Of a stretch of 5,119 nucleotides of DNA, positions 1-4,554 are shown one piece after another; position 1 is the stretch's first letter; every line of letters starts with the position of its first letter. The notes below the pieces were generated by a model, which was not told the origin of the DNA, made no database searches, and saw only the letters and a program-made list of their open reading frames with translations. A program made the translations under genes and the position numbers. The DNA comes from Chitinophaga pinensis. GTDB lineage: Bacteria > Bacteroidota > Bacteroidia > Flavobacteriales_D > Crocinitomicaceae. The stretch is from contig CAMDGP010000173.1 in NCBI GenBank assembly GCA_945897765.1, positions 1 to 5,119 of the forward strand, given 5' to 3'.

Positions 1-25
1 AAATTCATATTCAAATCATGTTAAA

Positions 26-130
26 ATGAAAAACAATCAAGAAATATAATTGGACTTGCAAAATGCGATTAAATGGAAACCGCCAAAGTAGAAAGAAGAA
101 ATTGTCATTGCTGAAAAAGAAGTTTATTAA
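26..130 (+). pseudogene. Remnant of a BON-domain (OsmY-like) protein, N-terminal end only
   Basis: Reading from the ATG at 26 gives MKNNQEI, a TAA at 47, then LDLQNAIKWKPPK, a TAG at 89, then KEEIVIAEKEVY and a TAA at 128. The arrangement of a short MK-x-x-x-EI start followed by D-x-Q-x-A-I-K-W-x-P and then an EI-V segment resembles the start of bacterial BON-domain proteins, where the text typically runs EIQKDVQDAIKWEP and then AEIGV (recalled, not searched). The TAA at 47 sits where those proteins have Gln, which is one base from CAA. The rest of the domain, including the usual TLTG and VDS segment, is absent, so this can only be a broken fragment. BON proteins bind or associate with envelope lipids and are often stress-induced, which would suit the nearby dps. 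It is short, so chance resemblance is possible. Confidence 0.4.
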
Positions 131-160
131 CATATTAGAGAATTCAGAAAAATAAAGATT

Positions 161-535
161 ATGCAATCAAAAAAAACTCTCAATCAATCGATTATAGATA
201 TCACAAATAGAATCTATCTTGAATTTCCAGAATTAACGAAATACATTAAAGAAATCCCATCTATAAGTACGGAATCTGATGATGAAAAAATTAGCAATCA
301 AAATTTATTAAACTATTATAATTCTCTACACGATATAATAACTCAATATTCAAAAACACATCTGGAGAAAGCCAAGAAAAATAAAGCCTTATTGGTTGAA
401 GTTATAGAATATCCATATTATGGCGAATCCGAGGATATATATATATATATACTCAAAGCAAAGAAGAACAAGACATTGACCCAGAAAATAGTTCTAAAAA
501 CAAATCTCACAACAAAAGTCAAAATACGCAATTAA
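161..535 (+). CDS. Uncharacterised small protein, frameshifted near residue 95
   Basis: A 124-residue frame starting at ATG 161 after an A-rich leader. Residues 1-67 (NQSIIDITNRIYLEFPEL, then KYIKEIP and a NLLNYYNSL segment) resemble, from memory, a family of roughly 70-residue uncharacterised Bacteroidota proteins. Residues 84-95 (EYPYYGESEDIY) resemble the start of a second small acidic protein often found next to it. The CTG at 362 followed by GAGAAAGCC may be a former ATG of that second gene, so the frame may join two ancestral genes; this is inference. After residue 95 the frame crosses an (AT)8 run and the remaining KAKKNKTLTQ... segment is Lys/Thr-rich and looks out of frame, because the frame one base back continues the expected acidic protein through to 693. 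The product as read is therefore probably aberrant. No signal peptide or membrane segment is seen. Function unknown. Confidence 0.55.
   Translation: MQSKKTLNQSIIDITNRIYLEFPELTKYIKEIPSISTESDDEKISNQNLLNYYNSLHDIITQYSKTHLEKAKKNKALLVEVIEYPYYGESEDIYIYILKAKKNKTLTQKIVLKTNLTTKVKIRN
435..451 (+). repeat. (AT)8 dinucleotide microsatellite inside the coding region
   Basis: Eight consecutive AT units plus a final A lie between the codons for SED and TQS. Upstream coding is in the frame of 161; the plausible downstream coding is in the frame of 571. Removing one AT unit, or adding two, would join the two frames exactly. Such runs are prone to replication slippage. Confidence 0.9.
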
Positions 536-693
536 ATAACACTCAATCTAATTCGTATGGAAGTGACTTGGATGTCCCTGGATCTGAATTAGATGACGAT
601 GAAGAAAGTATTGGAAATGAAGATGAAGAAAACAATTAATATAGTTTGGGTGGAGATGATCACAACGACTTAGAAGAAGTTAAAGGAGAATAA
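452..693 (+). pseudogene. Displaced acidic C-terminal half of the 161 gene, with an internal TAA
   Basis: In the frame of position 571 the sequence reads TQSKEEQDIDPENSS, a Lys/Asn/Ser/Gln linker, then SDLDVPGSELDDDEES and IGNEDEENN, a TAA at 637-639, then YSLGGDDHNDLEEVKGE and TAA TAA at 691-696. The DVPGSELDD and SEDEENNYYSLGGD patterns are familiar from uncharacterised acidic Bacteroidota proteins (recalled, not searched). Against that pattern the TAA at 637 occupies the first Tyr of NNYYSLGG and is one base from TAT. There is no start codon for this half: it is expected to be translated as a continuation of 161 across the (AT) run. The coding-like character continues past the TAA right up to 18 bases before dps, so both lesions look recent. 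Product function is unknown; it would be a very acidic, probably disordered, soluble protein. Confidence 0.55.
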
Positions 694-711
694 TAAACTA
701 ACAAATAAAGA

Positions 712-1188
712 ATGAAAACAGAAATAGGGTTAACAGAAAAAGAAAGCTATTCAATACCAAATGAATTATCTAAAATTTTAGCAGATGAATCAGTATTATG
801 TTTGAAAACAAAAAATGCACATTGGAATATTGAAGGTGCTGATTTTTACGAAAAACACTTACTATTTGAATCACAATTTAAACAATTAGATGTGTTGATT
901 GACAGCATTGCGGAACGAATCCGTTCAATTGGTCATTATGCGCCACCTAGTTTAAAAGGATTCTTAGGTTTGACTCATTTAACAGAAGAATCTAGAGAAA
1001 AAAATGATAGCAATGGATTTATAAAAGAACTTTTACTAGATAATGAAAGTATTATCATCAATTTACGAAGAAATATCGAAACTTTTTCTCTTGAAGATAA
1101 TGATTTTGGAACCATTGATTTCCTAACTGGAATTATGGAAACACACGAAAAAATGGCTTGGTTTTTACGTTCACATTTAAAAAACTAG
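712..1188 (+). CDS. dps: Dps-family DNA-binding ferritin-like protein
   Basis: A 158-residue protein of the usual Dps length (150-170). Dps dodecamers oxidise Fe(II) with hydrogen peroxide, store the iron as a mineral and shield DNA during stress and starvation; the protein is cytoplasmic. All ferroxidase ligands are visible with the spacing of the E. coli enzyme: His37 in KNAHWNIEG, His49 and Glu53 in FYEKHLLFE, and Asp64 and Glu68 in IDSIAERIRSIG (equivalents of E. coli H51, H63, D67, D78, E82, with Glu replacing the Asp). The C-terminal helix ends in METHEKMAWFLRSHLKN, the standard family ending. The N-terminal tail is short with only two lysines before residue 12, so DNA binding through a long lysine-rich tail is not obvious. 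ATG 712 is the natural start; it follows the TAA TAA of the preceding broken gene by 15 bases, so it may once have been cotranscribed with it. No lesion is seen in this gene. Confidence 0.95.
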   Translation: MKTEIGLTEKESYSIPNELSKILADESVLCLKTKNAHWNIEGADFYEKHLLFESQFKQLDVLIDSIAERIRSIGHYAPPSLKGFLGLTHLTEESREKNDSNGFIKELLLDNESIIINLRRNIETFSLEDNDFGTIDFLTGIMETHEKMAWFLRSHLKN

Positions 1189-1219
1189 TGACATATGTTT
1201 TTGAGCCAATTGCAAAGCA

Positions 1220-1246
1220 TAAAGACTTCGTGTCTAGTTGTCTTTA
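1220..1246 (+). terminator. Possible weak hairpin terminator after dps
   Basis: TAAAGAC (1220-1226) and GTCTTTA (1240-1246) form a perfect 7-base stem around a 13-base loop, 31 bases after the dps stop codon. It is followed by ATATAACTATTT rather than a clean T run, and the stem is AT-rich, so termination is plausible but not convincing. Confidence 0.25.
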
Positions 1247-1448
1247 ATATAACTATTTACGAATGATAATAATCGATCAGAACTAGCAATCCGGGATATA
1301 TAAAGCCAAACAGAAAACCTTTGGTCAATTTTAGTCCTTCGAAGTCGCGAGGAACTTTGCAGTTATAAGTTCTAAAACAGATACAGCTATCAAAAATGGA
1401 CAAAATGTTCTTAATGCATTGTTCGTGATTGCAGAGACGGAGTATACT

Positions 1449-1470
1449 AATTAGTTCACAGAAACTAATT
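1449..1470. repeat. Short inverted repeat, 8-base arms
   Basis: AATTAGTT (1449-1456) and AACTAATT (1463-1470) are perfect reverse complements separated by CACAGA. There is no adjacent T run on either strand, so its role is unknown; an 8-base AT-rich palindrome could occur by chance. Confidence 0.4.
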
Positions 1471-1551
1471 GTAAATTCGTATAAATCAGAAATTATATAG
1501 TGCTAGAAAGCAATTTAAGAGACAAAAATAAAATTACAAATAAGGATTATT

Positions 1552-1896
1552 CTATGCCTTTTTAACAAACTCAGATTTAAGAGCCATTGAGCCAAATCCA
1601 TCAATTTTGCAATCTATGTTATGATCTCCAAATGCTAAACGAATATTTTTCACTTTCGTCCCTGTTTTGATAACTGGCTTCGGTGCACCTTTAACTGGTA
1701 AATCCTTAATTATAATAATAGAATCTCCATTAGCTAAGGCAACTCCGTTAACATCAAGCACAACAATATGTTCAAAATCAACTGGTTCCTCTAAAATCCA
1801 AACGAATGAACATTCAGGGCAAGTATATTCTTTATCACCAGTTTCATACCCATAAGGTGATTGACACGAGGGACATTCTTTTAAATCTTCAGACAT
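1552..1896 (-). CDS. yjdM: YjdM/PhnA-family zinc-ribbon protein
   Basis: A 114-residue protein, close to the 111 residues of E. coli YjdM (formerly PhnA). The N-terminus is a zinc ribbon with Cys8-x2-Cys11 and Cys26-x2-Cys29 in ECPSC and TCPECSFVW. The C-terminal domain carries the family signature DGDSI-type ANGDSIIIIKDLPVKG, then GTKVKNIRLAFGDHNIDCKI and DGFGSMALKSEFVKK, almost identical to the enterobacterial version. ATG 1896 is chosen because family members begin a few residues before the first Cys pair; an upstream in-frame ATG at 1947 would add 17 residues (MLLIKLYLRKKYCKIQP) not found in the family. Despite the old name, this protein is not phosphonoacetate hydrolase and its biochemical role is unsettled. 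It lies 160 bases downstream of the propeller gene on the same strand, far enough to need its own promoter, though I see no good TAnnTTTG box. Confidence 0.93.
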   Translation of the reverse strand: MSEDLKECPSCQSPYGYETGDKEYTCPECSFVWILEEPVDFEHIVVLDVNGVALANGDSIIIIKDLPVKGAPKPVIKTGTKVKNIRLAFGDHNIDCKIDGFGSMALKSEFVKKA

Positions 1897-2056
1897 CGGT
1901 TGGATTTTACAATATTTTTTACGAAGATAGAGTTTTATCAAGAGCATAAGGTCTTATTCGAACAAACCATACATATTCCCATTTATTACCTAAATTTAAG
2001 GCTTCAAAAAATGTGAGACACTAAAATTAACGCTTTAAATATAGGAATAACTTAAC

Positions 2057-2073
2057 TTATCTTCCGAAGATAA
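2057..2073. repeat. Perfect inverted repeat over the stop codon of the propeller gene
   Basis: TTATCTTC and GAAGATAA flank a single C, so the TAA stop of the minus-strand gene is part of a 17-base near-palindrome. As RNA it could fold as a 6-base stem with a 5-base loop. There is no strong T run after it on the minus strand, so a terminator role is uncertain. Confidence 0.4.
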
Positions 2074-3022
2074 TTCCATGACCAGCAAGTGACTGATACA
2101 ATTTATTCCATTTTAGTTTTACGATTGATGGTCGCATTAAGTCAGATACAGTAATTAACAAATCACCATTATCTTGAAAAGTCATACCTGTGGGTTTTGA
2201 AAATAATTTTGCATCAAGTGTTGTGAAATTTACAACTTCACCAAATTGATTATAAACCACTAAGCTTCTATCATCAGCAGAAAGCACATAAATTTCATTC
2301 GTTTTAGGATGAATTGCAATTGCAGAAGGATTAAAAGTGAGACCTTCCAATGTATCGCCAGAAAAAGACACCTTGTTTTTTAGAAGTGGTAGATTGTTAT
2401 TCAACGCGAAAGTTTCTATAGCTGATGAAGTAATTTCAAATAAAGGTTCTTCTCGAAGTTGACGTTTATTTAGGTTAAAAGCATATAGGAAACAAGAAAT
2501 TTGGCCTTCTTCCATTTCTTGAACTTCACTTAACAAAAATAATCTTTTAGTTGATTGATGAAAACAGATTCCAGATGTGATAAAGTTTTCTTTCGTTTCA
2601 TTTCTTGACACATAAGAAGTAGAATCGTAAGGAGGCAATAAAAAGTGAACTTTACTTTCTGAATCTAGAAGAATAAGCGTTGAATCCATTCGCGAAATGT
2701 CAACAAACTGAAATTCAGAGCCTAGAGAAAGTTGACTTGAAATTGAATTATTGTTCAAATCAATCAAAACAACGCTACCATTAATTGGCTCTATACCAAC
2801 TAAATGGGTTGAGTCTAGCATTGTAACATCGGAAAAAGACGCAACTCCCATGGGAAATGAACTTACTTTACTCGGATTAACCAAGTCGAAATAGCCATCT
2901 TCTTTTTGGAAATTTGCTGCTTTTTGGAAATAATAACGTTCAATCCCAACCTCTTCAAGGGATTTTGCAGCAACAAAAGAAAGGGCTGCCAAAACGAAAG
3001 AAAAAAAGTATTGTTTTTTCAC
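2057..3022 (-). CDS. Secreted SdiA-regulated-like beta-propeller protein
   Basis: A 321-residue protein. Residues 1-19 (KKQYFFSFVLAALSFVAA) form a signal peptide with Lys-Lys and a hydrophobic core and no lipobox Cys, so it is predicted to be exported to the periplasm or beyond. The body contains repeated hydrophobic strand patterns ending in short Asp/Asn turns (VVLIDLNNNS, LILLDSESKVHFLL, YVLSADDRSLVVYNQFGEVV), as in beta-propellers. The segment FNPSAIAIHPKTNEIYVLS, followed by KLFSKPTGMTFQDNGDLLIT, closely recalls the SdiA-regulated family (E. coli YjiK type), in which Bacteroidota members read PSGIAIHP and then PEGI-F-DPEGNLYI. The acidic residues usual in the final blade (NEG) are replaced here by SDL. 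The start is GTG at 3022: an overlapping ATG at 3024 is immediately followed by TGA in its own frame, and no in-frame ATG lies between the upstream stop and the signal peptide. Function of the family is unproven. Confidence 0.65.
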   Translation of the reverse strand: MKKQYFFSFVLAALSFVAAKSLEEVGIERYYFQKAANFQKEDGYFDLVNPSKVSSFPMGVASFSDVTMLDSTHLVGIEPINGSVVLIDLNNNSISSQLSLGSEFQFVDISRMDSTLILLDSESKVHFLLPPYDSTSYVSRNETKENFITSGICFHQSTKRLFLLSEVQEMEEGQISCFLYAFNLNKRQLREEPLFEITSSAIETFALNNNLPLLKNKVSFSGDTLEGLTFNPSAIAIHPKTNEIYVLSADDRSLVVYNQFGEVVNFTTLDAKLFSKPTGMTFQDNGDLLITVSDLMRPSIVKLKWNKLYQSLAGHGIIFGR

Positions 3023-3036
3023 ATTTATTATCGAAA

Positions 3037-3064
3037 CAAATTTAGCAAATAAATCTTAATCAAA
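3037..3064 (-). promoter_or_regulatory. Candidate Bacteroidota promoter for the propeller gene
   Basis: On the minus strand TAAATTTG (3044-3037) matches the -7 consensus TAnnTTTG exactly, and TTTG (3064-3061) lies 16 bases upstream as a -33 element, slightly closer than the typical spacing. Transcription would start only about 10 bases before the GTG codon, giving a very short leader. The composition is AT-rich, so chance matches are a concern. Confidence 0.45.
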
Positions 3065-3074
3065 ATAATAAGTT

Positions 3075-3082
3075 TAAATTTG
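3075..3082 (+). promoter_or_regulatory. TAAATTTG box just before tag
   Basis: An exact TAnnTTTG match ends three bases before the tag ATG. If used, the mRNA would begin at or within a few bases of the start codon (leaderless). No TTTG -33 element is visible at the right distance, so this may be a chance match in AT-rich DNA. Confidence 0.2.
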
Positions 3083-3085
3083 ATT

Positions 3086-3604
3086 ATGTCATATTGTACA
3101 TTTTGTAAAAATTTACCCTCTGACAATATCCATAGAGTTTATCACGATGAATATTATGGTATTGAATTGACGGATGATTTTGAGCTTTTTGGTCGTTTTA
3201 TTCTTGAAATTAACCAAGCTGGTCTTTCTTGGGAAACTATTTTAAAGAAACAAGATTCTTTTTTTGAAGCTTATGATGGTTTTGATTTTAACAAAAAAGC
3301 TCATTACTACGAATTAAAAATAAATGAATTACTAGCAAACAGTGGTGTTATTCGCAATAGGTTAAAGATAAAAGCTTCAATTCATAATGCACAAATTGTT
3401 AGTGAAATTGTTAATGAAAATGGCTCGTTCAGCACATGGTTAAAAAGCAAAGGAGAATTATCTTTGGAAGAATGGGTTAAACTATTTAAAAAGAACTTTA
3501 AATTTGTTGGCAAAGAAATTGTGAATGAATTTTTGATGAGCATTAATATCTTACCAGGAGCTCACGATAGTGATTGTGAAAAATTTAAAATAAAAAAAAA
3601 TAGT
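3086..3604 (+). CDS. tag: DNA-3-methyladenine glycosylase I, open at its 3' end
   Basis: This enzyme removes 3-methyladenine from alkylated DNA as the first step of base-excision repair. Family hallmarks are all present: zinc ligands Cys4, His20, His160 and Cys164 (SYCTFC, YHDEYYG, GAHDSDC); Tyr19 and Glu41 at the base-binding site; Trp49 in LEINQAGLSWETIL; and GVIRNRLKIKASIHNA and GSFSTWLK. Length to the natural end is about 172 residues, near the E. coli enzyme's 187. ATG 3086 is preferred over TTG 3080 because family proteins begin with MxxC. The oddity is the end: after GAHDSDCEKFKIKK the frame enters a run of nine A and continues without a stop into the next gene, giving one continuous frame of 400 residues from 3086 to 4288. 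With one more A (or two fewer), a TAG at 3601-3603 would stop Tag exactly where relatives end, one base before the next ATG. I therefore treat this as two genes joined by stop loss, not a designed fusion. Confidence 0.9.
3592..3600 (+). repeat. A9 homopolymer at the tag/barrel-protein junction
   Basis: Nine consecutive A, preceded by AAAAT and followed by TAGTATG. The run decides whether tag ends at TAG 3601-3603 or reads into the downstream signal-peptide gene. A9 runs are known slippage sites for DNA replication, for bacterial RNA polymerase and for sequencing. Confidence 0.9.
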
Positions 3605-4288
3605 ATGAAAAATCTGAAATTACTCATCGTGTTTTTAATGACAGTTGTTTCCTTACCACTAATTTCTCAGATAAGCATTAATGCTGGAACTGGATTAATA
3701 AAAGGATTTACAGTGCCTAAACCTTTCTTTGGTTTTCATGGCGGTATAGAATTACCCAGAAGCAATGACGAAACATTCTATGGTAGAATTGGCTATTATT
3801 TTCCTCAAAAAGAAGACCTTGCTTTTTCTACCTATGTTACAGCAGCCGATGTTAACACCTTTCCGAATGTACTGACAGTAAACTATGTAACTAAAACCAA
3901 CTATTTTACAATCGAGGGAGGAACAAGACGTTATCTGGGAAATGATTATGACAATGGATTTTCTTTGTACGGCGGAACAAACGCAATGCTGATTTTTAAC
4001 ACAGTTAAAAGAGATTACGAGAAATATGATGCTACTGGCCAATATCAATGGGAACCTAATTATTTAACTTCACCAAGTGAACAAAATAAAGGAAATGTAC
4101 TAAGCTTGGCTGTAGGTTTACAAGGTGGTTTGAAATATACAATTCCAGCTACTGGAACTTTGTACTTCGACATCAATGGACAATATGCAATTTTTGGTAA
4201 AGCAAATAATACAACAGCATCCAACACAAATCTATATTCTCAACTGTTTTTCTCTTTTAATTTCGGATTTAGAAAAGATTTATATTAG
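3605..4288 (+). CDS. Secreted, probable outer-membrane beta-barrel protein
   Basis: A 227-residue protein when started at ATG 3605. Residues 1-22 (MKNLKLLIVFLMTVVSLPLISQ) are a complete signal peptide with a basic start, a hydrophobic core and a probable cut after Ser-Gln, common in Bacteroidota. The mature part is built of amphipathic strands rich in Gly and aromatic residues (ISINAGTGLIKGF, YGRIGYYFPQ, YFTIEGGTRRYLG, GFSLYGGTNAMLIF, LYFDINGQYAIFG). The last strand, LFFSFNFGFRKDLY, ends in Tyr after alternating aromatics, the usual outer-membrane insertion ending. An asymmetric loop with Asn/Thr/Pro lies around NYLTSPSEQNKGN. I do not recognise a specific family or substrate. As sequenced it is in frame with tag; a signal peptide buried behind 170 residues would not export, so translation from 3605 is the only sensible way to make a working protein. 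No Shine-Dalgarno is seen, as is normal here. Confidence 0.7.
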   Translation: MKNLKLLIVFLMTVVSLPLISQISINAGTGLIKGFTVPKPFFGFHGGIELPRSNDETFYGRIGYYFPQKEDLAFSTYVTAADVNTFPNVLTVNYVTKTNYFTIEGGTRRYLGNDYDNGFSLYGGTNAMLIFNTVKRDYEKYDATGQYQWEPNYLTSPSEQNKGNVLSLAVGLQGGLKYTIPATGTLYFDINGQYAIFGKANNTTASNTNLYSQLFFSFNFGFRKDLY

Positions 4289-4303
4289 TCCTAATTATCA
4301 AAC

Positions 4304-4516
4304 TTAGTTGTTTCTAGGAAGTTTAAATTCAGTTTTAGGAAGATAAATTACTATTGGGATTTTTCGATTTCTTGTTGATTCGAATAAAACATCCTTTCGA
4401 GATTCAATTGAGAACAACTCTGTTTCTGTTGTGTCTATATCAGCATTTTTACTCGTTTTACAGGCAACAAGAAATCCGAACAGTACAATGAGAAAATGCC
4501 CTTGAAAATGCTCAAT
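4304..4516 (-). CDS. Small lipoprotein frame with no standard start codon
   Basis: Open frame of 70 residues from the codon after an upstream TAA (4519-4517) to TAA at 4306-4304. It reads IEHFQGHFLIVLFGFLVAC, then KTSKNADIDTTETELFS, and ends YLPKTEFKLPRNN. FLIVLFGFLVAC is a classic lipoprotein signal with lipobox L-V-A-C, predicting a 52-residue mature lipoprotein anchored by its Cys (codon 4462-4460). No ATG, GTG or TTG lies in frame before the Cys, and there is no ATG in any frame in the 40 bases above. The first codon is ATT, one base from ATG, so the start was probably lost by mutation, misread, or is a rare ATT start. It follows the phospholipase-like gene by 38 bases on the same strand, so the two are likely one operon, and it converges on the barrel gene with 15 bases between. 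Function unknown. Confidence 0.5.
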   Translation of the reverse strand: MEHFQGHFLIVLFGFLVACKTSKNADIDTTETELFSIESRKDVLFESTRNRKIPIVIYLPKTEFKLPRNN

Positions 4517-4554
4517 TTAAGTAAAGCAAAGTATTATAAATCAAATAATTGAAA

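Larger units (their letters stand above)
1189..1551. other. 363-base gene-free stretch between dps and yjdM
   Basis: No frame with a normal start shows a recognisable protein. The stretch lies between the 3' ends of two convergent genes, so it needs no promoters. It contains two short inverted repeats (1220-1246 and 1449-1470) and an ATG-less open frame at 1335-1454 that ends in ALFVIAETEYTN. The length and GC-richer patches (for example around 1340-1355) suggest it may be the remains of an old gene, but I cannot identify one. Confidence 0.5.

Noticed and set aside
1335..1454. Open plus-strand frame of 39 codons ending ALFVIAETEYTN
   Set aside because: It has no start codon, follows a TAG, and I recognise no family; a run this long is not rare by chance. 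Kept only as a remark on the gap.
1667..1855. 62-codon plus-strand frame
   Set aside because: It lies wholly antisense within yjdM, whose protein match is strong, and its own translation has no recognisable features.
1897..1947. Upstream ATG extension of yjdM by 17 residues
   Set aside because: Family members start just before the first CxxC; the extension is basic, not conserved in the versions I recall, and not needed.
3080..3085. TTG start for tag, two codons upstream of ATG 3086
   Set aside because: The ATG gives the standard MxxC N-terminus with the zinc ligand at residue 4.
3752..4048. 98-codon minus-strand frame
   Set aside because: Antisense shadow of the barrel-protein gene; the plus-strand translation has signal peptide, strands and a proper C-terminus.
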